Positions 1 to 5,909 of a stretch of DNA of 5,909 nucleotides are shown piece after piece. Position 1 is the stretch's first letter, and each line of letters begins with the position of its first letter. Origin of the DNA: Mariniphaga sp. (GTDB lineage: Bacteria; Bacteroidota; Bacteroidia; Bacteroidales; Prolixibacteraceae); assembly GCA_025363795.1 (NCBI GenBank), contig JANYLE010000246.1, forward strand, positions 1-5,909. Direction: 5' to 3'. A model generated the notes under the pieces. The model did no database searches. It worked only from the letters and a program-made list of their open reading frames with translations, and was not told the origin of the DNA. The translations under genes were made by a program, and so were the position numbers.

Positions 1-1
1 T

Positions 2-2305
2 TTCGCGCTAGGCAGTTGTCAGTCGAACAGAACGTTCACGGAGGGCGAACTGGCACTCATTCCCCAACCTCAGAAAGTGGTTTTGGGCGCGTCTTCCTTT
101 AAATTTAGCAATCGCACCCAGCTGATTGTTGAAAATGCAGAGCAGCAAGCGATTGCTACCCAATTTGCAGGACTTTTTGAAAAAGCAGCCGGATTGAAAC
201 TGAATATTACAGTCGGTGGCTCTGAAGGCTCTGATCAGGTTTTTTTCAAAACGGAACCGACCATGAATGCCGAAGGCTATTCGCTTGAAGTCTTTAGAAA
301 CCGCATCGAAATCAAGGCGGCCAAACCGGCAGGTTTCTTTTATGCAATTCAAACACTGCGTCAATTGCTGCCGGTTGAAATCGAAAGTGCACAAAATCAG
401 TCTAAAACGGAGTGGTTGGTGCCGGTTATCGCTATTTCCGATCAACCATCGTTTAAATGGCGCGGTTTTATGCTTGATGTTTCGCGTCACTTTTTCCCAA
501 AAGAGGATGTGCTGCATATGATTGATTACCTTTCACTTCATAAAATCAACACATTGCATCTTCACCTGGTTGATGATCAGGGGTGGCGCATCGAAATTAA
601 GAAATATCCCAAACTAACCCAAGTGGGAGCATGGCGCGTTGACCGCGAGGATAAACCATGGAACACCCGTGCCAAACAGGTTGCTGGCGAAAAAGCAACT
701 TACGGTGGTTTCTACACCCAGGAAGATATTAAGGAGATGGTGGCTTATGCGCAAAGTCGTTATATCGACATTGTTCCCGAGATTGAAATGCCTGCACATG
801 TTACTTCTGCCCTTGCCGCTTATCCGCAATTTGCCTGCACAAGTGGTCCGTTCACGGTTTTGCCTGGCGGAGTTTGGCCCATCACTGATATCTATTGTGC
901 CGGAAAAGATTCTACTTTTCTTTTTCTTGAAGATGTCTTAACGGAAGTGATGGATCTTTTCCCTTCTAAATACATTCATATCGGTGGCGATGAAGCGACT
1001 AAAACCGAATGGGAGAAATGCGCCGATTGCAAGAAACGGATCAAAACCGAAGGACTTAAAAATGTAGGTGAATTACAAAGCTATTTTATCAAAAGGATCG
1101 AAAAATTCGTCAAATCGAAAAATAAGGTTTTACTTGGTTGGGACGAAATCATTGAAGGGGGCTTGCCTGCTGAAGCAACGGTGATGAGTTGGCGAGGAAT
1201 TAAGGGTGGTATCGAAGCCGCCAGCCTTGGACATGATGTTGTGATGTCTCCAAATTCGGATTGTTATTTTGACTATTACCAGGCACCCATGGATCAGGAA
1301 CCGCTGGCAATTGGTGGTTACCTTCCATTGAGCAAAGTTTATGCATTTAATCCGGTTCCTCAGGAACTGAGTGCCGAAGCTGCCAAACATATTTTGGGTG
1401 GACAGGCAAATCTCTGGACAGAATTTGTACCCAATCTGAAACATGCTGAATACATGACTTTCCCGAGAATTGCTGCACTGGCGGAAGCATTATGGAGTCC
1501 GAAAGAGGTTCGTAGCTGGGAAGGTTTTTCGCGACGTATTCAATCTTTTTTCAAACGCTACGACCAGATGGGCATTAATTATTCAAAAAGTGCTTATAAG
1601 GTATCGGCTAAAACGCAATTCGATGCAGCGAAAAAGCAATTGGCAGTAAGCCTTGGCAGTGAGCTGGCAGGTGTTGAGATTCATTATACCACTGACGGCA
1701 GCGAACCTACGCTTCAATCCCCGCTTTATGCGAATCCGATTTTACTCGATAAGACTTCAACACTGAAAGCCGCGCCGTTTGTTAATGGCGCCGTTGCTGA
1801 AAAGTCAATCAGTAAGTCATTTAATATCAACCTTGCAACCGTTAAGCCCGTAAAATACCTCGTTCCTTACAGCGATAATTATAAAGGATCGGGTGAATAT
1901 ACATTGGTCAACGGAATACGTGGAAGCATTAACCATTCTGACGGTGAATGGCAGGCATGGGCGAATGCGGATATGGAAGTAGTGATTGATTTACAAAAGG
2001 CTACTGAGATCCATTCTGTTTCTGTCGGATCATTGCAGAGTTCTGACACCTGGATTTTCTTTCCTAAAAAGGTCGAAATCTTCGTCTCTTCCGACGGGGT
2101 TAAATTTCAAAAAGTGGCAGAGGTTTTAAATGATGTGGATCCTCTTTCAGGCCAAAAGCAACTGAAAGATTTTTCGGCATCGTTTACTGCTGTAACTACC
2201 AATTATGTGAAAGTTGTCGCAACCAACCTTAGCAAGAAGGGCAAAGGCGAGGCTGGTCAGGGCAAGGAGTCCTGGCTATTTATTGATGAAATTACTGTGG
2301 AATAA
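2..2305 (+). CDS. Beta-N-acetylhexosaminidase, family GH20, lipoprotein (5' end cut by window)
   Basis: This enzyme hydrolyses terminal beta-linked GlcNAc or GalNAc from glycans. The frame is open from position 2 with no ATG before the family's N-terminal sequence (IPQPQKV, from about position 59), so the true start lies outside the window and the GTG at 77 is not the start. Visible residues 3-6 read Leu-Gly-Ser-Cys, a lipobox, which implies a lipid-anchored periplasmic or surface protein. Domains on visible numbering: GH20b-like N-terminal domain about 20-145; TIM barrel about 150-505, opening with WRGFMLDVSRHFFP and carrying HLVDDQGWR; the catalytic Asp-Glu pair in HIGGDE, residues 330-331 (nt 989-994), where Asp orients the substrate acetamido group and Glu is the acid/base; barrel end GGQANLWTEF. 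A chitobiase C-terminal-like domain (HYTTDGSEPT) spans about 530-607 and an F5/8C (CBM32-like) carbohydrate-binding module about 615-767. The gene ends in TAA and no break is seen. Family assignment is secure; exact substrate is not. Confidence 0.95.
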   Translation, partial: FALGSCQSNRTFTEGELALIPQPQKVVLGASSFKFSNRTQLIVENAEQQAIATQFAGLFEKAAGLKLNITVGGSEGSDQVFFKTEPTMNAEGYSLEVFRNRIEIKAAKPAGFFYAIQTLRQLLPVEIESAQNQSKTEWLVPVIAISDQPSFKWRGFMLDVSRHFFPKEDVLHMIDYLSLHKINTLHLHLVDDQGWRIEIKKYPKLTQVGAWRVDREDKPWNTRAKQVAGEKATYGGFYTQEDIKEMVAYAQSRYIDIVPEIEMPAHVTSALAAYPQFACTSGPFTVLPGGVWPITDIYCAGKDSTFLFLEDVLTEVMDLFPSKYIHIGGDEATKTEWEKCADCKKRIKTEGLKNVGELQSYFIKRIEKFVKSKNKVLLGWDEIIEGGLPAEATVMSWRGIKGGIEAASLGHDVVMSPNSDCYFDYYQAPMDQEPLAIGGYLPLSKVYAFNPVPQELSAEAAKHILGGQANLWTEFVPNLKHAEYMTFPRIAALAEALWSPKEVRSWEGFSRRIQSFFKRYDQMGINYSKSAYKVSAKTQFDAAKKQLAVSLGSELAGVEIHYTTDGSEPTLQSPLYANPILLDKTSTLKAAPFVNGAVAEKSISKSFNINLATVKPVKYLVPYSDNYKGSGEYTLVNGIRGSINHSDGEWQAWANADMEVVIDLQKATEIHSVSVGSLQSSDTWIFFPKKVEIFVSSDGVKFQKVAEVLNDVDPLSGQKQLKDFSASFTAVTTNYVKVVATNLSKKGKGEAGQGKESWLFIDEITVE

Positions 2306-2366
2306 GCATTTTCATTTGAATGCACTCCAATTTCCTGATTCGTCAATATTAGATTGATGCAAAAAC

Positions 2367-2404
2367 TAAAAGGCCGTACTGATTAATTTCAGAGCGGCCT
2401 TTTA
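2367..2404. terminator. Bidirectional intrinsic terminator between convergent genes
   Basis: A perfect 10-base-pair stem pairs 2367-2376 (TAAAAGGCCG) with 2395-2404 (CGGCCTTTTA) around an 18-base loop. An A-rich run on the left (2361-2371) and a T run on the right (2400-2403) let the same hairpin act in either direction. It lies 61 bases past the GH20 stop and 21 bases past the GH2 stop on the other strand, which is where a shared terminator for convergent genes is expected. The T run is short, so termination may be incomplete. Confidence 0.85.
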
Positions 2405-2425
2405 ATTGTGGCATTGTTATTTATT

Positions 2426-5305
2426 CTATTTGATTCTTACCAAAGAATGCGATTTCATGTTATAGGCTTCTCCAATCACTTCCGCATTTTTTGCAGTAGT
2501 GTTGTTCCAGTCGGCCACGATTTGTTTTTTCTCTCCCGGAAGCAGTGTAAAATACCCTTCTGAGAAATTGGCCGGCAGGATGATTTTACCTGTTTGAGGA
2601 TCGCGGAGATTAAGTTTTATTCCAATCGCAGGTGCCTTTGTTTGATTTGTAACAACAAATGTTGCTTTGCCATCTTGCTGTTTCACGATTTTAGCCGATA
2701 AATGGGCTTCTGCCAGTTGATTAAATTCATCAAAACGGCCGCCTTCCTGATTGCTTTTCCAATATTCATTCAGAGAGATGACCTTGCTTCCTTCCGAAAG
2801 CGATAACCGGAGCAAATAAACTGGTGGCAATCTGGTTGGCATTTCTGCCACGAAACAATCGGTCAATTGATTGGATGGCGCACTGGTAAGCGTGCTTTTG
2901 CTGAATATCTTTTTACCGTTCAAATCAAAAAGTTCAAGTTTTGCCGTCAGTTTCTGGTAGTTTACCAACGATGTATTTACGACGACCACCTTGTTATCGG
3001 TCAGGTTGATCTGAATATGAATGGGTTCGCAGGCTTTCTTTGATCCAAAGAACGATCCGAATGTTTCATAGTCCCACGAATAGGTTTGCCACACCATGCT
3101 GGGCCATGCCGGGTGAGACATCCAAAGGAGCATTCCACTGGTTTTTTTCCACATTTTACTGTTCCAGCTTTCGAACATCGCCCTGTGGCTGTCATAGTTG
3201 ACCATCTGCGCTTTTTTGCAGAAATCGTCAAGGTTGGTGCTTTTGCCGTATTTGGTATCGATGGTCTGGATGTAATCTTTCTGTCCGTCGTGAAGGTCAT
3301 GATAAAACCATGTGTCGCTGATCGGCCACTGGTCTTCAGCAGGCATAAATGAGCGAATCGTAGCAGCGGTTGGAACCGAAGGTGTTCCAAGTTCGGTAGA
3401 GAATCCTTCAGCGATGGTCGTATAATACGCTGCCTGATCTTTCAGGTAATGCCACGGTCCGCTCGGGCGGAGATTCAGGTTGCGGGAGTTGGGCTGATAA
3501 TGACGGGTTCCATCTTCATTCGCTATCAGTGCTGTTAATTTTGGCTCGATCTCAACAGGAGCATACCCTTCGTTTCTTGGACACCAGATTGCAATAGATG
3601 CGTGGTTCCGGAACCTTTTGACCACCTCCGAAGCATTTGCCATAAACAGTTGGTTGTCGTTTACATTCAGGTTGTAACCTTCGGTTGAAAGCCAGAAGTC
3701 ATTCCATACCAACATCCCGTATTCATCACAGAGATCATAGAAAACTTCTTCGGTGCTTTCGCCCGTCCAGTTTCGGACCATATTAAAATTAGCATCAAGG
3801 TGAAGTTTGAAATAGGGTTCCAGTTTTTCACGCGATACGCGTTTCATGCCATCGTCCATTCCCCAGTTACCACCTTTGCAGAAAACAGGAATTCCATTCA
3901 CCTTGATCGTCAGAAACGGATTGTCGCTGTTTTTGTTGATTGAGGTCAATAAAGAAGGATCAGCCGAAGCCGCCAATTGGGGTACGAATGTGCCGTTGCC
4001 TACATCCCTTCGGTCGATGTTATTGAACAAGACTTTTCCGGCAGCTTTCAACGGATTGAATTCGACACGCCAAATGGCATTTTCAGGTTGGGCTACAGCC
4101 AACTCATACGAGAATTCGCGGACACCAAAGCGTACTTCTTTCCGGTCCGAAAGCGAATTATCCAATTTGGCCTGCAATTTCAATTCATACAATTCCGGTC
4201 GGCCGTAACCGTTTGGCCACCATAAGCGTGGATTTTTGATGTTCAATTGCGGAAATTCAGGAGAAGAAAAGGTGATAGTCCTGAATTCATCCGGCTTTAA
4301 ATCAAAGGTCTTGCTGAATACAACCTTGTCAATCTGTCCGGTAACTGTTATTTGCTGCGCTTTTGAGGAATGGTTTTTGATTCCCGATTTTACGGTGATC
4401 ACTACGCTGGTGGTATCAGGCAGCGGTAAATCGGTAATCACTTGTGGATCGACAATTGTGACGGCATCTGTTAACCGGAGCCTCACGTCCTGCCATATTC
4501 CGATGTTGCGGTCGCGGATCCCCGGGATCCAGTCCCATCCTTCGGAGGAGATAAAGGTCGGACCGTCAAGACACAACTGACCTCCGTTTGGCCCTTGTCC
4601 TGCACTTGGGGATTCCTCTTGCGGAATACCCGGATTGTGAGGTGGATAGATATGAACCGCCAGAATATTTTTCCCCTGGGGGTTGATTAGTTTCGTTGCA
4701 TCGAACTCACCACGCTGGAATGCGCCATTTATTCGGCCAAGTATTTTGCCGTTCAGCCAGATATCGGCTTTATAATTGATGCCATTAAATAATATCCAAA
4801 TGTTTTTTGAAGAACTGTTTTCCGGAAGTTTAACCTGTAGGCGGTACCACCAGTCTTTACGGCAAAGTGAATCGGTAATCGACAGGTTGTTCAGTCCAAA
4901 ATATGGATCCGGATAAACACCCTGATCGACAAGCGTGGTTAAGACCGTTCCCGGAACAGTGGCGTTGTACCAGCCCGAGGTATTGAAATCGGCATCGGAA
5001 ATGGACTGACCGGCAGCGGTTATTTTATCGGCTTCGGCCAATTCCCACCCCGACTGGAGCTCATATTCATTCTCTGCAATCTTTTGAAGGAGAGCTGGAA
5101 TTGCGACTTTCGCTTTTCGGACCGGTTGCTGTGGTTTTACAGCTGAGCGGGGCAGGGTGGTGGCATCCTGTGGCTGGCTAAGACCGAAGTTGAGCTTTGA
5201 CTGTCCCGAAGAATTAAAGGCAAAGACAAGCATCAGAAAAAAGCAAGCGATACATTTATTCGCATTATTTCTGACTTGACAGAATAGTAATTTGGCTTTT
5301 GACAT
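2426..5305 (-). CDS. Secreted glycoside hydrolase family 2, exo-beta-glucosaminidase / beta-mannosidase-like
   Basis: A complete 959-residue retaining glycosidase. ATG at 5303-5305 is chosen because it gives a basic stretch and then a hydrophobic core (about residues 19-30, CFFLMLVF), a type I signal peptide probably cut near SSGQS; no Shine-Dalgarno site is seen. A Pro/Gln-rich linker covers about 40-65. The GH2 sugar-binding jelly roll spans about 75-275 (WYNATVPGTVLTTLV, then SEGWDWIPGIRDRNIGIW, a hallmark of this subgroup). An immunoglobulin-like domain follows to about 400, then the TIM barrel with GGNWGMDDGMKR. The acid/base is Glu579 in WCPRNEG (nt 3569-3571) and the expected nucleophile Glu638 in FSTELG (nt 3392-3394). 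After WPSMVWQTYSWDY and KKACEPIHIQ come C-terminal Ig-like domains like those of exo-beta-D-glucosaminidases. Known relatives act on chitosan oligomers or on Man-beta-1,4-GlcNAc; sequence alone does not decide between them. It converges on the GH20 gene. Confidence 0.93.
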   Translation of the reverse strand: MSKAKLLFCQVRNNANKCIACFFLMLVFAFNSSGQSKLNFGLSQPQDATTLPRSAVKPQQPVRKAKVAIPALLQKIAENEYELQSGWELAEADKITAAGQSISDADFNTSGWYNATVPGTVLTTLVDQGVYPDPYFGLNNLSITDSLCRKDWWYRLQVKLPENSSSKNIWILFNGINYKADIWLNGKILGRINGAFQRGEFDATKLINPQGKNILAVHIYPPHNPGIPQEESPSAGQGPNGGQLCLDGPTFISSEGWDWIPGIRDRNIGIWQDVRLRLTDAVTIVDPQVITDLPLPDTTSVVITVKSGIKNHSSKAQQITVTGQIDKVVFSKTFDLKPDEFRTITFSSPEFPQLNIKNPRLWWPNGYGRPELYELKLQAKLDNSLSDRKEVRFGVREFSYELAVAQPENAIWRVEFNPLKAAGKVLFNNIDRRDVGNGTFVPQLAASADPSLLTSINKNSDNPFLTIKVNGIPVFCKGGNWGMDDGMKRVSREKLEPYFKLHLDANFNMVRNWTGESTEEVFYDLCDEYGMLVWNDFWLSTEGYNLNVNDNQLFMANASEVVKRFRNHASIAIWCPRNEGYAPVEIEPKLTALIANEDGTRHYQPNSRNLNLRPSGPWHYLKDQAAYYTTIAEGFSTELGTPSVPTAATIRSFMPAEDQWPISDTWFYHDLHDGQKDYIQTIDTKYGKSTNLDDFCKKAQMVNYDSHRAMFESWNSKMWKKTSGMLLWMSHPAWPSMVWQTYSWDYETFGSFFGSKKACEPIHIQINLTDNKVVVVNTSLVNYQKLTAKLELFDLNGKKIFSKSTLTSAPSNQLTDCFVAEMPTRLPPVYLLRLSLSEGSKVISLNEYWKSNQEGGRFDEFNQLAEAHLSAKIVKQQDGKATFVVTNQTKAPAIGIKLNLRDPQTGKIILPANFSEGYFTLLPGEKKQIVADWNNTTAKNAEVIGEAYNMKSHSLVRIK

Positions 5306-5344
5306 GGTTTAGTGATCGATGTAATGATTTGAATCTGTTTGGTA

Positions 5345-5352
5345 CAAAATTA
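5345..5352 (-). promoter_or_regulatory. Bacteroidota -7-like box ahead of the GH2 gene
   Basis: On the minus strand this reads TAATTTTG, matching the Bacteroidota primary-sigma -7 consensus TAnnTTTG. It lies 39 bases upstream of the GH2 ATG, leaving a 5' leader of roughly 30 bases. No convincing TTTG -33 element is found at the usual spacing; the nearest (5386-5389) is about 33 bases upstream, which is too far. The call therefore rests on one short motif in a good position. Confidence 0.45.
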
Positions 5353-5454
5353 GTTTTAGAACCTGTTCCACCTTCATGAAATGGACAAAATATACCTTGA
5401 AGCCCGATTGAAGGTTGTTGCTGAAGGTTGAACAAATTTGGACCGTTGCTCTGT

Positions 5455-5727
5455 CATGATCAGATGGATATTAAGTACGTTTTGTTTTATTTAAGATACA
5501 TTTGTTCGTGTTTTAAGTACGTTTGGACTTATAAAGAGTACAAGTTGTTGTATTTAGAATGCATGTTGACTTATAAAGCGTACGAGTTGTTGTGTATAGA
5601 GTACATTGTGACTTATAAAGAGTACATATGTTCGCATATTAAGAACGATCTGTTTTATATAGAATACATTTGTTCGTATATTAAGTAATCAGCGATGTAT
5701 AATTCATACATGTGTATGCATAATACG
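5455..5727. repeat. Diverged tandem array of 21-base units (about 13 copies)
   Basis: Successive units begin at 5455, 5476, 5497, 5518, 5539, 5560, 5581, 5602, 5623, 5644, 5665, 5686 and 5707, always 21 bases apart with no insertion or deletion. The core is 5476-5685 (ten units); most start with TAC, have TAT near base 13 and end in AAG or GAG. The unit at 5455 matches mainly in its last eight bases, the one at 5686 is very degenerate, and the one at 5707 is again clear (about 16 of 21 bases like the unit at 5623). Two sub-types alternate: one with TTGTTCG/TTGTTG in the middle (5497, 5539, 5581, 5623, 5665) and one mostly with GACTTATAAAG (5518, 5560, 5602), giving a 42-base higher-order period. 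Unlike a CRISPR array, there are no spacers. Function unknown. Confidence 0.9.
5695..5711. repeat. Short inverted repeat at the end of the 21-base array
   Basis: ATGTAT (5695-5700) and ATACAT (5706-5711) are perfect 6-base inverted arms around a 5-base loop, AATTC. It straddles the boundary between the degenerate unit at 5686 and the unit at 5707. An 8-base palindrome, TATGCATA (5715-5722), follows at once. The pairing is visible, but arms this short arise readily in AT-rich sequence. Confidence 0.5.
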
Positions 5728-5732
5728 TCATG

Positions 5733-5753
5733 TTTTGTGTATTATACACAAAA
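5733..5753. repeat. Perfect 21-base palindrome
   Basis: Arms TTTTGTGTAT (5733-5742) and ATACACAAAA (5744-5753) are exact reverse complements around a single central T at 5743. The form suits a binding site for a dimeric DNA-binding protein better than a terminator: the hairpin is AT-rich and has no T run immediately after it on either strand. It lies just past the last clear 21-base unit and has the same length as a unit, but does not sit on the array's register. Confidence 0.75.
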
Positions 5754-5764
5754 TTGGATGTTTT

Positions 5765-5790
5765 TTAAACCAAATTGATTTAAGGTTTAA
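5765..5790. repeat. AT-rich inverted repeat just past the right-edge gene fragment
   Basis: TTAAACC (5765-5771) pairs with GGTTTAA (5784-5790), and a nested AAAT/ATTT pair lies inside. It begins 9 bases downstream of the minus-strand stop at 5799-5801, where a 3'-end hairpin would be expected. On that strand it is followed by A residues rather than T, so it is not a standard intrinsic terminator. Confidence 0.5.
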
Positions 5791-5798
5791 TCCTATCC

Positions 5799-5906
5799 CT
5801 ATTTTACAACTGGAAAAGCAGCTATGCGTAATCTGGCTGCTCCCATCGGAATTAGAGTAATATCTTCAACAGGTGATTGGTTTTTGCCGGATACATTGGA
5901 AGCACA
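5799..5906 (-). CDS. C-terminal fragment of a hydrolase-like protein, closed upstream by an in-frame TGA
   Basis: This minus-strand frame gives 35 residues ending in TAG at 5799-5801. The tail, SPVEDITLIPMGAARLRIAAFP, split here as SPVED and ITLIPMGAARLRIAAFP, resembles the last residues of several large secreted Bacteroidota glycosidases of the six-hairpin (DUF1680-like) kind; this comparison is from memory. The position also fits a gene running in the same direction as the GH2 gene. However, the codon at 5907-5909, the last three bases of the window, is TGA in the same frame. Either the gene carries a nonsense mutation or frameshift here, or there is a base error, or the resemblance is misleading. 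The opposite strand is also open from an ATG at 5824, but its translation looks like no known family. Confidence 0.45.
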   Translation of the reverse strand, partial: CASNVSGKNQSPVEDITLIPMGAARLRIAAFPVVK

Positions 5907-5909
5907 TCA

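Larger units (their letters stand above)
5306..5798. other. Intergenic region without a conventional gene
   Basis: This stretch separates the GH2 start from the C-terminal fragment at the right edge. It holds, from left to right: the GH2 leader and promoter-like box, a GAAC-CT-GTTC dyad at 5359-5368, two copies of TGAAGGTTG (5409-5417 and 5422-5430), the 21-base tandem array, and a group of inverted repeats at 5695-5790. The only sizeable open frame (5428 or 5464 to 5688, plus strand) simply follows the array and has no ribosome binding site. No tRNA, rRNA or transposase sequence is recognisable. Confidence 0.7.

Noticed and set aside
77..79. GTG as start codon of the GH20 gene
   Set aside because: The frame is open upstream to position 2 and encodes a lipobox and the family's usual N-terminal sequence, so this GTG is an internal valine codon.
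2306..2323. GCATT/AATGC hairpin just after the GH20 stop as a terminator
   Set aside because: The arms are only five AT-rich pairs with no T run; the strong hairpin at 2367-2404 is a far better candidate.
3086..3352. Plus-strand open frame inside the GH2 gene
   Set aside because: It lies wholly antisense to conserved GH2 barrel coding sequence and its translation has no recognisable domain; the same holds for other frames inside both large genes.
5409..5430. Direct repeat TGAAGGTTG as an attachment site or transposon footprint
   Set aside because: The two nine-base copies are only 13 bases apart, with no integrase, transposase or terminal inverted repeats in the window.
5455..5727. CRISPR array
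   Set aside because: Units abut with no unique spacers, the period is only 21 bases, and the copies are much more diverged than CRISPR repeats. No cas gene is visible.
5733..5766. Intrinsic terminator formed by the 21-base palindrome and the T run at 5761-5766
   Set aside because: The hairpin is AT-rich with almost no loop, and seven bases separate it from the T run, so it does not fit an intrinsic terminator. No plus-strand gene ends nearby except the doubtful array frame.
5824..5909. Start of a plus-strand gene at ATG 5824
   Set aside because: It lies antisense to the hydrolase-like C-terminal tail, has no promoter or ribosome binding site before it, and its short translation matches no family I know. 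It cannot be excluded without more sequence to the right.

Overview
The window looks like part of a Bacteroidota chromosome, most likely Bacteroidales or a relative that degrades polysaccharides. Reasons: two secreted glycoside hydrolases of types common in that phylum lie side by side, both carry export signals, Shine-Dalgarno sites are absent, and a TAnnTTTG-type promoter box lies ahead of one gene. The genus cannot be named from this stretch.

Layout. Positions 2-2305 (+) hold most of a family GH20 beta-N-acetylhexosaminidase. Its start codon lies left of the window, but the end of a lipoprotein signal (Leu-Gly-Ser-Cys) is visible. A symmetrical hairpin at 2367-2404, A-rich on one side and T-rich on the other, separates it from a convergent gene. 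That gene, at 2426-5305 (-), is a complete family GH2 enzyme of 959 residues. It resembles exo-beta-glucosaminidases and mannosylglycoprotein endo-beta-mannosidases. A promoter-like box lies about 40 bases ahead of its start.

Positions 5306-5798 hold no recognisable conventional gene. Instead there is a diverged tandem array of 21-base units (about 5455-5727), then a cluster of inverted repeats including a perfect 21-base palindrome (5733-5753) and an AT-rich dyad (5765-5790). At the right edge a short minus-strand frame (5799-5906) ends in a hydrolase-like C-terminal sequence, but an in-frame TGA closes it at the last three bases of the window.

How the parts work together. GH20 removes terminal beta-GlcNAc or GalNAc. 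The GH2 enzyme would remove beta-linked mannose or glucosamine. Together they would suit breakdown of N-glycans or of chitin/chitosan oligosaccharides in the periplasm or at the outer membrane. No SusC/SusD pair, regulator or transporter is visible, so membership of a polysaccharide utilisation locus is inference. The most unusual element is the 21-base array, whose role I cannot assign.
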